Shown: positions 20,142 through 30,335, counted from the first letter of the stretch. The stretch is 64,000 bases of DNA from Oleispira antarctica RB-8 (GCA_000967895.1 FO203512.1:3719531-3783530); one strand, 5' to 3'. The notes: generated by a model not told the origin, from the sequence alone. Translations and numbers: made by a program.

Positions 20142-20960
20142 CTAATCAACACCAATGATATTTTTTTTCATTATATCATCCAAGTCCATAATATTTTTTC
20201 CGTTATGCAGCGGTGAAGAAATCAAACGCGGCCCTGATGGCAGTGTTAAAAAGTAGTCTTTTAAGGGCTTAACAGCCTCAACGATATATTCTACATACTG
20301 CTTCGTAATATCATCCATATCAGCAACGCCACTGACAATGCGCATCATCAAGCCTACTAAAAAATCAAGGTGAGCTTTAACATCAATCAGTTCATAACTT
20401 TTTTCTGTTAATGCTTGGCGTATTTGCCTAGAGCTACTGCCTGCAACCTGCATAAAAACATTATCAGTAGATTCTAATAAGGTATCAATCAGCTCAACCT
20501 CTAACGTCGCCAGCTGACGATGATCATCACCATTTTGCATACCCTGATACATTTTATGCACCACACCCAGAACCCTTCCCTGCGAATTCCTAGCGCCTTT
20601 TGAACTTTTTTCTACCGACATTCTCATCGCTGCTGGCATTGAACGAATAAACAATTCAAGTCCCGATAATAAAAAATCACCACCAAGCTCAAGTTCATCT
20701 ATTTTGAATAAATCACCCAAAAAATCTAAGCCGCCATCCCGTTTATAATCAAGTACTCTAATTCCAGAACCCTGCAATGTATGCACAACGTTCATTCTGG
20801 TAAGTGTTCTTAATGCCATACGTAAAGAGGTACGATCAACACCTAGGTATTCTGCAAGCTGTCGTTCTGGTGGTAATTTATCGCCAGGCACAAGCTTACC
20901 AGTAAAGACAAATGCTATTAATAAATCTGTAATTTGGTCAGGAAGTGTTTTGACTGGCAT
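20142..20960 (-). CDS. GntR/FadR-type transcriptional regulator
   Basis: The N-terminal winged helix-turn-helix (about residues 5-68: LPDQITDLLIAFVFTGKLVPG...LPPERQLAEYLGVDRTSLRMALRTL) is clearly GntR family. The roughly 200-residue helical C-terminal part resembles the FadR/FCD ligand-binding class but is divergent; I cannot see a complete metal-binding triad. At 272 residues it is slightly longer than E. coli FadR (239). It is convergent with lnt and downstream of moaA on the same strand. Two perfect inverted repeats lie upstream (21071-21138), candidate operators. The ligand is unknown; a fatty-acid link is only a family-based guess. Confidence 0.8.
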   Translation of the reverse strand: MPVKTLPDQITDLLIAFVFTGKLVPGDKLPPERQLAEYLGVDRTSLRMALRTLTRMNVVHTLQGSGIRVLDYKRDGGLDFLGDLFKIDELELGGDFLLSGLELFIRSMPAAMRMSVEKSSKGARNSQGRVLGVVHKMYQGMQNGDDHRQLATLEVELIDTLLESTDNVFMQVAGSSSRQIRQALTEKSYELIDVKAHLDFLVGLMMRIVSGVADMDDITKQYVEYIVEAVKPLKDYFLTLPSGPRLISSPLHNGKNIMDLDDIMKKNIIGVD

Positions 20961-21070
20961 TTTTTATTATCGTTATTATAAGAGTAAGATATTAGTAAAG
21001 ATTACACTATAGCACCCGTTTGAGTAAAAACTCTACAAATGTTTTAGACGACCTAATTTGATTAATATTA

Positions 21071-21103
21071 TGCATTAAACTCATTAATAATAAGTTTAAT
21101 GCA
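21071..21103. promoter_or_regulatory. 11-bp inverted repeat upstream of the GntR-type regulator
   Basis: TGCATTAAACT (21071-21081) and AGTTTAATGCA (21093-21103) are perfect inverted copies with an 11-nt spacer. They lie 110-143 bp upstream of the regulator start and 52 bp beyond the moaA stop. The dyad could be an operator for the regulator or a cruciform in the moaA 3' region; there is no T-run for a clear terminator. Confidence 0.45.
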
Positions 21104-21116
21104 AATAATGAAGATA

Positions 21117-21138
21117 AAATTATATTAAAATATAATTT
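21117..21138 (-). terminator. AT-rich hairpin downstream of moaA
   Basis: AAATTATATT-AA-AATATAATTT is a perfect 10-bp inverted repeat, 16 nt past the moaA stop, followed on the minus strand by TTATC. All base pairs are A-T, so it is a weak terminator at best; it may instead be a regulatory dyad. Confidence 0.35.
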
Positions 21139-21154
21139 CAAAAAAGCAGATGGG

Positions 21155-22138
21155 TCAACCACCCGTATGTGACATAAACCTTAAAATTTGAACTTCTTCA
21201 GCCAAGTCAAAATGATGTTTTTCTGGTTTCAATTTTAATGCAGAGATTAATGTATCTCTTAATTCATCATCAGAGCAACCATTTCGAATAACGGTACGTA
21301 AGTCCTGACTATTTTCATTTCCTAAACATAACAATAAACGCCCAACAGCTGTAATTCTTACTCGATTACAGTCACTGCAAAAATTATTAGTGTGGGGAGA
21401 GATAAAACCAATTCTACTTTTGTAACCCTCTATCGCAGAATAAACCGCAGGGCCACCCGTTTTATAATTTGATGATACCAAGACATGTTTTTTTTCTATC
21501 GCATTTTTGATATCAGCACTGGCTAGAAAGGTGACACTACGATCATAACCCACTTCGCCTAATGGCATCTCTTCTATAAAAGAGATATCTAAACCATTTT
21601 CTAAAGCAAAATCTGTTAAAGGCACGATCTCATCATCATTCATGCCACGCATAATCACTGCATTTAATTTAATACTTTCAAAAGCGTATTTCTTTGCCTC
21701 GGCGATGCCGTCAAGTACAGCCTGCAATCGGTCACGACGAGTAAGCGTATGAAAACGTTCAGCTTTTAGCGTATCAAGGCTAATATTCAATCGCGACAAA
21801 CCTGCCTCAAATAAAGGTTGAGCATATTTCTTTAGCAGGGTGCCATTCGTCGTCATTACGACTTCTTCAACTCCCTTAATCGCCTTAATGCTAGCCACCA
21901 GCTCGGGCAATTTTTTACGCATTAACGGCTCACCACCGGTTAAGCGAATTTTAGTGACCCCAAGCTCAGCAAAACTTGTTGCTAAGCGGATGATCTCTTC
22001 GAACGTTAATACGTCCTGACGAGGTAAGAACTCAATATCTTCACTCATGCAATAACTGCAGCGCAAATCACAGCGATCAGTAACGGATATACGTAGATAT
22101 TCAATGGTGCGACCAAAAGGGTCTATTAACTGTTTCAT
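21155..22138 (-). CDS. moaA: GTP 3',8-cyclase MoaA
   Basis: Radical SAM enzyme that starts molybdenum cofactor synthesis by converting GTP to 3',8-cyclo-GTP. The 327-residue protein has the SAM cluster motif Cys23-Cys27-Cys30 (DRCDLRCSYC), the GGEPL segment, the second cluster motif FCSDCNRVRIT...LLLCLG, and the essential C-terminal GG. Length is normal. No other moa or moe gene is in the window. Its product would be needed by the molybdenum hydroxylase at 52797-56883. Confidence 0.96.
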   Translation of the reverse strand: MKQLIDPFGRTIEYLRISVTDRCDLRCSYCMSEDIEFLPRQDVLTFEEIIRLATSFAELGVTKIRLTGGEPLMRKKLPELVASIKAIKGVEEVVMTTNGTLLKKYAQPLFEAGLSRLNISLDTLKAERFHTLTRRDRLQAVLDGIAEAKKYAFESIKLNAVIMRGMNDDEIVPLTDFALENGLDISFIEEMPLGEVGYDRSVTFLASADIKNAIEKKHVLVSSNYKTGGPAVYSAIEGYKSRIGFISPHTNNFCSDCNRVRITAVGRLLLCLGNENSQDLRTVIRNGCSDDELRDTLISALKLKPEKHHFDLAEEVQILRFMSHTGG

Positions 22139-22250
22139 ACTTATATTCTATGGCAGCAAACCGTCAGTAGCCAGCACATCCCAATAATTTAAATGATTTG
22201 AGCAACTGAACCACTGTGATTAAATGCCACTTATCCCACTGATGGACGAA

Positions 22251-22895
22251 CTAAGGCATGCTCGCGACATAAGCGGCCACATCTTGTAATTGCTGCTTGT
22301 CCATTTTTTCCACAATAATGGCCATCGGAGAGTTCTTCCTTCTATCATCTCCACCAGCAAAGCCATTCAAGGTTTTTTCTAAATAAACAAAGGGTTGGCC
22401 TGCAATACGGGGATAGTTACCATTTCCATGGCCATCTTTTTGGTGGCAAGTAAAACATAAGCTATTGTAGATTTGTTCACCTTTTGCATTACTAGCAATA
22501 GGTTGAGGCCTACTTTCTACAGGCATCTGAGAAAAATAGAGTGCAATATTAACACGGTCTTTTCTGGTGAGATTTTTTGCCAAACGACTCATAACGTAAT
22601 CTTTGCGCTCACCATTAGCAAATAATTCAAACTGGTTAAAAAGATACGTGGGGTTTTGGCTGGCTAAATTCGGAATATAATCTCGCACACTATTGCCATT
22701 TTTACCGTGACAGTTACCGCATAGCAATGCCCTATCCTTACCTTCTGTTAAAGCCGTTTGTAGCAAGTGTTCATCACTTTGAACTGTCACCATTTCAGCC
22801 AACAATTTGTCGGTCTCTGTTACTTCCGCATGACTCAATCCCACATAGGCTAAGCACACGCATAACAAATACATATAACAGGCTAATTTATGCAT
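22251..22895 (-). CDS. periplasmic diheme c-type cytochrome (c4-like)
   Basis: The 214-residue protein has a signal peptide (about residues 1-24, ending GLSHA) and two heme c motifs, LLCGNCHGKNG and SLCFTCHQKDG, one per half, each followed by candidate Met ligands. This is the two-domain layout of cytochrome c4, an electron carrier to terminal oxidases or denitrification enzymes. I chose the ATG at 22895 (GAG 5 nt upstream); an in-frame GTG lies two codons earlier. It is monocistronic between moaA and a histidine kinase, and its partner is unknown. Confidence 0.85.
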   Translation of the reverse strand: MHKLACYMYLLCVCLAYVGLSHAEVTETDKLLAEMVTVQSDEHLLQTALTEGKDRALLCGNCHGKNGNSVRDYIPNLASQNPTYLFNQFELFANGERKDYVMSRLAKNLTRKDRVNIALYFSQMPVESRPQPIASNAKGEQIYNSLCFTCHQKDGHGNGNYPRIAGQPFVYLEKTLNGFAGGDDRRKNSPMAIIVEKMDKQQLQDVAAYVASMP

Positions 22896-23027
22896 ACTCA
22901 CTCTATTCTAATAATTAAAATCACTGGATTAATAAGCGCAGTATCAGTAAATACAAATAATTATCAAACAGTGTGAGCTGAAGAAGTGCATTAGTTAGGA
23001 AAAAAATGACTTAAGTCTACAAATCCA

Positions 23028-24839
23028 TTAACTTTTTATTTTAATACACGAATTAGAAGAACAGACAGTCACTAAAGACGAGCGAGTTAATGGTTTATGC
23101 AATATACGAACATTACTGCTCACATTCGCCACGAGCTTTTGCCCTACCCAGCTCACCCAAATAAAACATGCGGCGCCTGAGCCTACTGATTGCTGAATAC
23201 TGCCACACACATCCTGATTTAATGCGCCATCGACTAAAATGAATGAATGATCATCCGCTGAGAATAATGCCTCCTGAGAGCTTCCTATAACATCAACATT
23301 ATCTTTCCCCAACTCCTCGATAATCCACTGTTTAAGCAAGGCAGAGTCAGTATAAACACATAAGCGCTTACCTTCTGGCATGATCATGGGCTGAATAATA
23401 CAATCGCCCATAACCCTTGTTTGCACAGAAAATTTAAAGGTCGAGCCCGTTTCATCGGAATGATGCAGCGATAGTTCGCCTTGCATCATATTACAAATTT
23501 GTCGCGAGATTGACAGTCCTAACCCCGTACCACCATGTGCACGGGCATAAGAATTATCGACTTGCTGAAACACTTCAAAAATACGTTTACTCGCAGCATC
23601 AGGAATCCCCATCCCCGTATCTCGAACCTCTCCTTGCAAATGACCATCATTCCAACTAATAGCAACACGAATGCCGCCACTGTCTGTGAACTTAATAGCA
23701 TTACCAATCAGATTGATTAGCACTTTTCTTAAATTCACCGGATCCACCTCAATCTCAGCAGGCACACCTTCCGCAAACGTTAACACAAGGTCTAAACGCT
23801 TCTTCGCAACTTGCGCGGCAAACAGTACAACAATACCATTGAAGAAGTCTTCGGTATTCACCACTTCCAGATGCATCTTTAAGCCACCCGCTTCAATGGC
23901 TGCAACGTCTAAGATTTGATTAACCGTATCTAAAAGCACCTGTGCACTCAGATTACACATTTCAATATATTCTTCTTGCTCTTCCGTTAGAGCAGTATCG
24001 AGCAATAACTGATTCATCCCCGAAATGCCATTAATCGGGGTCCTCAATTCATGGCTCATATTGGATAGAAACTGCCCCTTAATCTCATTGGCCACATTTG
24101 CATTATGGGTTGCTTCTTTTAGCTCTGCTTCTAAGATCAAAGCTTGGTCAATATCTCTCTGTAATTGCTTATTCAATGTTAATAATTGTGCGTTCATTTC
24201 GAAATACGTACTGCGATACGCCAAAATTAAAGGAATAGCGATCGCCAACAATACGATACTCATGCCGATAACCGATAAAACCGCATGCTTAAGAGAGTTT
24301 TCAATCACCGTAATATCCATGTCAGCCGCAGCAACATAAGGCAACCCTTCAGGAGAGGTCATCGGCATCAAAATGGTTCTGAACAAACCCCAACTATCGC
24401 CTGCCGTCACATAAATTGGCTCCTTAGCGGTCATGGCATCAAAATACTCAGGAGCGCCCTCTGGATAGCCAGTCCAATACGTGACGACCTGATTATTTTT
24501 AATATCGTTTTCGATGTAGTTACAAGCGGTGAAATAGATAATGCCATCAACCATGACATAACTATAAAGATAGGTTAAATCACCCGTGCTGGCATGAAGG
24601 CTCAACAACTCCAAATTATTTTGGTCTTGCTCATAAGAAATGGCTTTAGACGTACGGGCAATATCATGGAAATTTTCAGGTAAAATAGTAGGAATATTGC
24701 TGGCTGCAGCCAATAAACGCTGATCAATATCGGCCAGGAAACGTTCTCGTTCTTGGATATAACTAATGGAGGCTATTAAAAATACACCGAAGATATAGAC
24801 TAATATGGCACCTGCAAAACGTTTAAATCTCCATTTCAC
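23028..24839 (-). CDS. membrane sensor histidine kinase with degenerate receiver-like C-terminus
   Basis: The 603-residue protein has a first membrane segment (about 8-27), a periplasmic Cache-like sensor region of about 155 residues, a second segment (about 188-210), a coiled coil, a HisKA dimerisation domain with the phospho-acceptor His in FLSNMSHELRTPINGI, and a full HATPase domain (LIGNAIKFTDSGG, DTGMGIP, GGTGLGLSI). The last 130 residues look like a decayed receiver: LVDGAL could hold the Asp and HKPLTRSSL the KP pair, but the N-terminal acidic pair is absent. GTG start at 24839. No response regulator is adjacent, so the target is unknown. Confidence 0.88.
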   Translation of the reverse strand: MKWRFKRFAGAILVYIFGVFLIASISYIQERERFLADIDQRLLAAASNIPTILPENFHDIARTSKAISYEQDQNNLELLSLHASTGDLTYLYSYVMVDGIIYFTACNYIENDIKNNQVVTYWTGYPEGAPEYFDAMTAKEPIYVTAGDSWGLFRTILMPMTSPEGLPYVAAADMDITVIENSLKHAVLSVIGMSIVLLAIAIPLILAYRSTYFEMNAQLLTLNKQLQRDIDQALILEAELKEATHNANVANEIKGQFLSNMSHELRTPINGISGMNQLLLDTALTEEQEEYIEMCNLSAQVLLDTVNQILDVAAIEAGGLKMHLEVVNTEDFFNGIVVLFAAQVAKKRLDLVLTFAEGVPAEIEVDPVNLRKVLINLIGNAIKFTDSGGIRVAISWNDGHLQGEVRDTGMGIPDAASKRIFEVFQQVDNSYARAHGGTGLGLSISRQICNMMQGELSLHHSDETGSTFKFSVQTRVMGDCIIQPMIMPEGKRLCVYTDSALLKQWIIEELGKDNVDVIGSSQEALFSADDHSFILVDGALNQDVCGSIQQSVGSGAACFIWVSWVGQKLVANVSSNVRILHKPLTRSSLVTVCSSNSCIKIKS

Positions 24840-25141
24840 TCTAATATTCCACCCTGTTCAGCACTCAATAGTCAGCAAATCATAGCTAAAGACAAATAAT
24901 ATCTAATATAAATGATTAAACCATTCTAAACGATAGTTTTAAAAATAAGCACTGCATCCAATTACGATCTTCTCCTAAAGACTAGCACCATTATGCACGC
25001 TTGCTATCAACACCTTTTTATTAACCCCTATCCGTCTGCGACTAACAATCTCACCCCCACTAATTCACAAGGCTACCCGCCACCTTCAGCTTAGGGTAAA
25101 CTTACGCCCTTATTTGAACCCTGAATTACAAGATTATCACT
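24840..25141. other. divergent spacer between histidine kinase and leuS
   Basis: This 302-bp spacer must hold the leuS promoter and probably that of the kinase. I see no gene, no strong hairpin and no convincing consensus promoter. The leuS ATG lacks a strong ribosome-binding site. Confidence 0.5.
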
Positions 25142-27772
25142 ATGTCTCAGTCGTCTCATACCACAGCCCCAATGTTAGAAAGCTATCAGCCAAAAGAAAT
25201 CGAAGGCAAGCTGCAACAACACTGGGAGCAAAACCAAGTTTTTAAAGCGGTCCATGATGCCAGTAGAGAAAAATTTTACTGCCTATCTATGTTCCCATAC
25301 CCTAGTGGTCGACTGCACATGGGGCATGTGCGTAACTATACGATTGGTGATGTAGTCTCTCGTTATCAACGTATGCAAGGCAAAAACGTCATGCAGCCAA
25401 TGGGTTGGGATGCGTTTGGCTTACCAGCAGAAAATGCGGCGATTAAGCACAAGACGGCTCCTGCTAAATGGACCAAAGAAAACGTCGCCTACATGAAGAC
25501 CCAGCTTAAGAGCTTAGGCTTTGGCTACGACTGGGATCGTGAATTCGCTACCTGTGATCCAGAATACTATCGCTGGGAGCAGTGGTTCTTTACCCAGCTA
25601 GTCGAAAAAGACATGGCGTATAAGAAAGTATCGGCCGTTAACTGGTGCCCGAACGACCAAACTGTACTAGCCAACGAACAAGTAATCGATGGCTGTTGCT
25701 GGCGTTGTGATACCCCTGTAATCAAAAAAGAAATTCCACAATGGTTCATTCGCATCACCGCGTATGCTGAAGAACTATTGAACGATCTAGACCAGCTAGA
25801 TGAATGGCCTGAGCAAGTTAAAGCCATGCAGAAAAACTGGATCGGCCGCTCTGAAGGCGTAGAAATGCGCTTTGCATTGAAAGATTCCAACGAAGCACTA
25901 GAAATTTATACCACTCGTCCCGATACCTTGATGGGTGTTACTTATGTTGCCGTTGCCGCAGGCCACCCATTAGCTGCGCAAGCCGCTGGTGGTAATGCAG
26001 AGATTCAAGCATTCATCGAAGAATGCAAAAAATCCAGTACTGCAGAAGCCGATATTGCAACCGTTGAGAAAAAAGGCGTCGATACTGGCATCAAAGCTAT
26101 TCACCCAGTAACGGGCGACGAAGTCCCTGTTTGGATCGCTAACTTCGTATTAATGGATTATGGCACAGGCGCGGTTATGGCCGTTCCAGCTCACGATCAG
26201 CGCGATTGGGAATTTGCCACCAAATACGCTTTACAGATCAAGCAAGTTATCGCACCTAAGCCAAAAAAGGGCGAAACTGAAAGCGCTGCCATCGACCTTT
26301 CCGAAGGCGCTTATACCGAAAAAGGTGTTTTGGTTAACTCAGGTGAATTCAATGGTTTACCAACCAATAAAGCTTTCAAGACCATCGCTCATTGGTTAAC
26401 AACCAACGGCAAAGGCGAAATCAAAGTTAACTACCGTCTGCGTGACTGGGGTGTAAGCCGTCAGCGTTATTGGGGCAGCCCAATTCCAATGATTCAAAAG
26501 CAAGACGGTACTTCAGTAACCACTCCTGTCGACATGCTACCGGTTATATTACCGACCGATGTTGTCATGGATGGCATTAACTCGCCGATCAAGAACAACC
26601 CAGAATTCTCCGACATAGAACTTAATGGCGAACCTGCATTCCGCGAAACCGATACCTTCGATACCTTTATGGAATCGTCTTGGTATTACGCACGTTACTG
26701 CACACCGCAAAGCCATGATCAAATGTTGGAACCAAAGGAAGCGAATTATTGGCTGCCCGTGGATCAATACATTGGTGGTATTGAACACGCGATCTTGCAC
26801 CTTTTATATGCGCGTTTCTTCCACAAGCTATTGCGTGATGCTGGCCTGGTTGAAAGTGATGAGCCGTTCAAGAGCCTACTATGCCAAGGCATGGTATTAG
26901 CTGATGCCTATTATTACACCACTGAAAATGGCGCCAAAGAATGGGTTAACCCAGCTGACGTGACCACCGAACGTGATGAGAAAGGTGGTATTGCCCGCAT
27001 TATCGAAACCGCGACAGGTCGTGAGCTTCAGTTCTCTGGCATGAGCAAGATGTCAAAGTCGAAAAATAACGGCGTCGACCCACAAGCCGCTATCGACCTT
27101 TATGGTGCTGATACTGTGCGTTTATATACCATGTTCGCAGCGCCACCAGAGCAAACGCTTGAATGGTCAGATGCAGGTGTACAAGGCGCGAAGAAATTCC
27201 TTGAGCGTCTATGGCGTTTAAGCTTCGAGCTAACGTCTGGTGAAGCCGAGGTGCTTAACTTAGAGACATTGGATAAAGATCAGAAAACAGCGCGTCGTAA
27301 GATTCACGAAACCATCGCCAAAGTAACGGCCGACATGGGACAGCGTCAGACGTACAACACTGCCATTGCCGCCATTATGGAATTGTTGAATGCGTTGAAC
27401 AAACTGGACAAGAACAACGAGCAAAGCCGTGCCGTCGCCCGTGAAGGGGTTGAAGCCATCGTCTTGATGCTTTCACCAATTACCCCACACATTACCAGTG
27501 AATTATGGAACGCTTTTGGCCATAGCGATTCGGTATTAGATGCACAGTGGCCAATCGTTGACGAAGCCGCCTTAGTTAAAGACAGCATTGAAATGGTTGT
27601 ACAGGTAAACGGCAAGGTTCGCGCCAAGCTAGAACTGCCTGCTAACGTCAGCAAAGAAGACGCTGAAGCCATTGCTCGAGCAGATGAAAATGTCCTTAAG
27701 TTTGTCGGTGAAAGCACTATCCGTAAGGTTATTGTGATTCCTGGAAAACTTGTAAACATTGTTGCTAACTAG
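25142..27772 (+). CDS. leuS: leucyl-tRNA synthetase
   Basis: Class I aminoacyl-tRNA synthetase that charges tRNA-Leu. The 876-residue length is close to E. coli LeuS (860). The HIGH motif appears as HMGH (59-62) and the KMSKS loop is KMSKS at 636-640. The CP1 editing domain lies between (with [12 protein letters not shown] and a [15 protein letters not shown] segment), followed by the anticodon-binding domain and a C-terminal domain ending [12 protein letters not shown]. It is followed by lptE and holA, the conserved leuS-lptE-holA order. Confidence 0.98.
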   Translation: MSQSSHTTAPMLESYQPKEIEGKLQQHWEQNQVFKAVHDASREKFYCLSMFPYPSGRLHMGHVRNYTIGDVVSRYQRMQGKNVMQPMGWDAFGLPAENAAIKHKTAPAKWTKENVAYMKTQLKSLGFGYDWDREFATCDPEYYRWEQWFFTQLVEKDMAYKKVSAVNWCPNDQTVLANEQVIDGCCWRCDTPVIKKEIPQWFIRITAYAEELLNDLDQLDEWPEQVKAMQKNWIGRSEGVEMRFALKDSNEALEIYTTRPDTLMGVTYVAVAAGHPLAAQAAGGNAEIQAFIEECKKSSTAEADIATVEKKGVDTGIKAIHPVTGDEVPVWIANFVLMDYGTGAVMAVPAHDQRDWEFATKYALQIKQVIAPKPKKGETESAAIDLSEGAYTEKGVLVNSGEFNGLPTNKAFKTIAHWLTTNGKGEIKVNYRLRDWGVSRQRYWGSPIPMIQKQDGTSVTTPVDMLPVILPTDVVMDGINSPIKNNPEFSDIELNGEPAFRETDTFDTFMESSWYYARYCTPQSHDQMLEPKEANYWLPVDQYIGGIEHAILHLLYARFFHKLLRDAGLVESDEPFKSLLCQGMVLADAYYYTTENGAKEWVNPADVTTERDEKGGIARIIETATGRELQFSGMSKMSKSKNNGVDPQAAIDLYGADTVRLYTMFAAPPEQTLEWSDAGVQGAKKFLERLWRLSFELTSGEAEVLNLETLDKDQKTARRKIHETIAKVTADMGQRQTYNTAIAAIMELLNALNKLDKNNEQSRAVAREGVEAIVLMLSPITPHITSELWNAFGHSDSVLDAQWPIVDEAALVKDSIEMVVQVNGKVRAKLELPANVSKEDAEAIARADENVLKFVGESTIRKVIVIPGKLVNIVAN

Positions 27773-27801
27773 ATTGCTACCAAAGAAGAGTATTGAATAG
27801 T

Positions 27802-28281
27802 ATGAAACAGCTGCTGATTGCCCTTGTAATATTAACCACAACCGCTTGCGGTTGGCAGCTGCGAGGCATTACGCAACTCCCCGCCAGCGTTCAGGTTATG
27901 ACTCTTGAAAGCCAAGCTGGTAATCGTTTTACTCAAAGGCTAAAACAGCAGCTCACATTTAATGGTGTGGTATTTCCAAGCGACGGCAGTGCGAATGTAC
28001 GCTTAATGATTGCTCCTATTAGTATTGAGCGCCTAACACTGTCGGTAAATAGCCGAGGCCAAGCGGCCGAGTATGAATTGAATGCTGAATTAAACGTTCG
28101 CCTTATACAGCTAGAAGAAGGGACCGATACTCAATGGATCATCACGGGTCGCCGTATTTTCAGCAATGATATAAACAGCGTGATCGCCACTCAAAGCGAA
28201 GAGAAAATTCAGCGCGAAGAGCTAGAAAACGACTTAATACGCAAACTGATGAACCGCCTTAAAAAAGCACAGCTAAAATAA
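27802..28281 (+). CDS. lptE: LPS-assembly lipoprotein LptE
   Basis: LptE plugs the LptD barrel in the outer membrane and helps insert lipopolysaccharide into the outer leaflet. The 159-residue protein has a lipoprotein signal peptide with Cys at about residue 17 (LTTTACGWQLRG); the segment after the Cys resembles E. coli LptE (CGWHLR). It lies 29 bp after leuS and before holA, its conserved position. I chose the ATG at 27802; an in-frame TTG at 27793 is possible. Confidence 0.92.
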   Translation: MKQLLIALVILTTTACGWQLRGITQLPASVQVMTLESQAGNRFTQRLKQQLTFNGVVFPSDGSANVRLMIAPISIERLTLSVNSRGQAAEYELNAELNVRLIQLEEGTDTQWIITGRRIFSNDINSVIATQSEEKIQREELENDLIRKLMNRLKKAQLK

Positions 28282-28288
28282 AGAAACA

Positions 28289-28378
28289 TTAACAGAGCTC
28301 TGATTTAGTAGATTTTTATTAACAGAATAACGACTAACAGAGTTCTCGTTAACCGAACCTTACTCAACAGGAACCTTA
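28289..28378 (+). repeat. six-unit 15-bp imperfect tandem repeat filling the lptE-holA gap
   Basis: Six consecutive 15-bp blocks can be laid out: TTAACAGAGCTCTGA, TTTAGTAGATTTTTA, TTAACAGAATAACGA, CTAACAGAGTTCTCG, TTAACCGAACCTTAC, TCAACAGGAACCTTA. Starts fall at 28289, 28304, 28319, 28334, 28349 and 28364. The core TTAACAGA is kept in most units; the second unit is the most divergent. The last unit supplies the AGGA ribosome-binding site of holA. Function unknown. Confidence 0.65.
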
Positions 28379-28379
28379 G

Positions 28380-29384
28380 ATGAAATTAAAAACGGAACAG
28401 CTAGGCGTACATTTACAAAAGCAACTAGCTCCTTTTTACATCATCTCAGGTGACGAACCCCTTTTAGTTCAAGAAACCTGCGACCAAATTCGCCTTGCCA
28501 GCAAAAAGCACGGCATAGAAGAACGTGAGCTTTTACACGCTGAGGCCGGGTTTGATTGGACCGACCTACTCGACCAAGTTAATGCGATGTCACTCTTCGC
28601 TAGCCGACGCCTCATCGAGGTTCGCATTCCCAATGGCAAGCCTAGCGATAAAGGCAAAGCCTTATTAGAAGTCGCCGCTAATCCAAACCCAGATAACGTA
28701 GTACTGCTTGTCACGCCACGCTTAGACGCGGCTACCCAAAAAACTAAGTGGTTCAAAGCGCTCGAAGCCGCAGGGGTATTTATTGCCATCTGGCCTATCG
28801 ACCGTAATCAACTGCCTGGTTGGCTACAACGCCGCATTCAAGCCGCCGGCATGAGTGCTAGCCAAGATGCTGTCGCGCTTTTTGCCCAACGCATCGAAGG
28901 AAATCTACTGGCAGGCGTACAAGAAATAGAAAAAATGCGCATGATGGGTACTCAGCAAATCAGTGTTGAACTAATTGAAGAAGCCACCGCCGACAGTGCC
29001 CGCTATGATGCGTTCACCCTAGCGGATTCCTGCTTGATGGGTAATATTGGTGACGCAATGCGAATATTAAGCCACCTAAGGGCCGAAGGTCATGAAGCTA
29101 TCATGATATTAGGGGCCCTGGTGCGTAAAATTCGTCAGCTAATAAGCCTGCAAGCTTATGGCCCGCAGCGCTTAACCGAAGGCTTTAAATCACAAAACAT
29201 TTGGCCCAAGCAGCAACCTCCATTTAAGTCAGCTTTAGCCCGTTTACAGCAAACGGAACTGTTTGAATGCTTGCAAACCGCCGAGCAGACAGACCGCGCC
29301 ATTAAAGGCGATGGTAACGATCCGTGGCTTTTGTTAAGTCGTTTAACTGAACTGTTAACAGGTGTAAGAATGCTTGCTAGTTAA
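28380..29384 (+). CDS. holA: DNA polymerase III subunit delta
   Basis: The delta subunit is the wrench of the clamp loader that opens the beta sliding clamp. The 334-residue protein (E. coli 343) has the N-terminal AAA-like fold starting LAPFYIISGDEPLLVQE, with the beta-clamp-contacting region near MSLFASRRLIEVR, and C-terminal helical collar segments. An AGGA site lies 7 nt before the ATG. It is downstream of lptE, its usual neighbour, across the 15-bp repeat. Confidence 0.95.
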   Translation: MKLKTEQLGVHLQKQLAPFYIISGDEPLLVQETCDQIRLASKKHGIEERELLHAEAGFDWTDLLDQVNAMSLFASRRLIEVRIPNGKPSDKGKALLEVAANPNPDNVVLLVTPRLDAATQKTKWFKALEAAGVFIAIWPIDRNQLPGWLQRRIQAAGMSASQDAVALFAQRIEGNLLAGVQEIEKMRMMGTQQISVELIEEATADSARYDAFTLADSCLMGNIGDAMRILSHLRAEGHEAIMILGALVRKIRQLISLQAYGPQRLTEGFKSQNIWPKQQPPFKSALARLQQTELFECLQTAEQTDRAIKGDGNDPWLLLSRLTELLTGVRMLAS

Positions 29385-29570
29385 CACTGTAAACGCTAGG
29401 CTCATCACAGTATTTAGTAAAATAATCAATAATAATAACAACATGCAGATACGATTACTTTTTCATACTATAATAAGAAAGCCAGTTAAAAATCTAGTTT
29501 ATTGGCTCACTCGTTAGTAATAGTTCTGTCATAGATATTGAGTAGCAAAATTAGAGTTAGAGGTGCATTT

Positions 29571-30164
29571 ATGGGTTTCGCAGCGAATCAACAAAAGAAT
29601 GCTGATTTAGTTTGGGATCTGAACAAGATCAACAAACATGAACAGGCGAGAAGCTTTGTACAAAAGTTTGAAAATAAATTATGCGTATTCTCAAGCGCTG
29701 TCGAACAGCTATACACCAATTACAGCATTTTCTTTCCAGAAGACGCAGGTCGTCAAATGGTGATTTTGCCAGACCCTTATGCATTCCATGATACTTTTCA
29801 TCATCTAAAAGACAATGCCGTACAAGCGACTGGCTTGCACATCATTCCGGGAAACCTGATTGGTAAGCAAGGCTTGTATCTTGTTATCTCTCATAAAGAT
29901 AAAAACGTACGCTCAGTGCCCATTCCTTTTCAAGAAGGCATGCGTCAAATTCTACGTCGTAGCCACTCTGACGATCCGTTCTTACCGGTATTAATGAAAG
30001 GAGACCTGCGTGAATTCAACGATCAGCTACCCTGCTTGCACCTTCATCGCTTGCGTTTAAACAAACTAGAATCACTTTCCGAATTGGAACGTAGCGGTAT
30101 TAAATCGGTTATCACCGATAAACTAATGAAACTGTACCAAGAGTCATCTGCACTAAACTTATAA
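29571..30164 (+). CDS. conserved-looking protein of unknown function (197 aa)
   Basis: I do not recognise a family. The 197-residue protein is soluble, with no signal peptide or membrane segment, rather His- and Leu-rich in its C-terminal third (PCLHLHRLRLNKLESLSELE). A central segment (GLHIIPGNLIGKQGLYLVIS) looks like beta-strands. AGAGG lies 7 nt before the ATG at 29571, which decides this start over a TTG 11 codons upstream. It stands alone between holA and the DnaA-box region, with codon usage like its neighbours, so it is likely a real gene. Confidence 0.7.
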   Translation: MGFAANQQKNADLVWDLNKINKHEQARSFVQKFENKLCVFSSAVEQLYTNYSIFFPEDAGRQMVILPDPYAFHDTFHHLKDNAVQATGLHIIPGNLIGKQGLYLVISHKDKNVRSVPIPFQEGMRQILRRSHSDDPFLPVLMKGDLREFNDQLPCLHLHRLRLNKLESLSELERSGIKSVITDKLMKLYQESSALNL

Positions 30165-30335
30165 ACTCCCTAATCCTGAGCTTATAAACTCTCGCGACTC
30201 CAATTGACTTCATAGCCAAACTTAATTGACCACGACAGTATTTTCTTTTCCACCTTATGCTCGAATAATAACCAACTCAATAAGAACGAGATAACATCAT
30301 GCTTGGGGGAGTTTACCCCAATCTTATCCCAAGTC

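Noticed and set aside
28289-28378. CRISPR array
   Set aside because: The units are contiguous 15-bp tandem copies with no spacers, and there are no cas genes.
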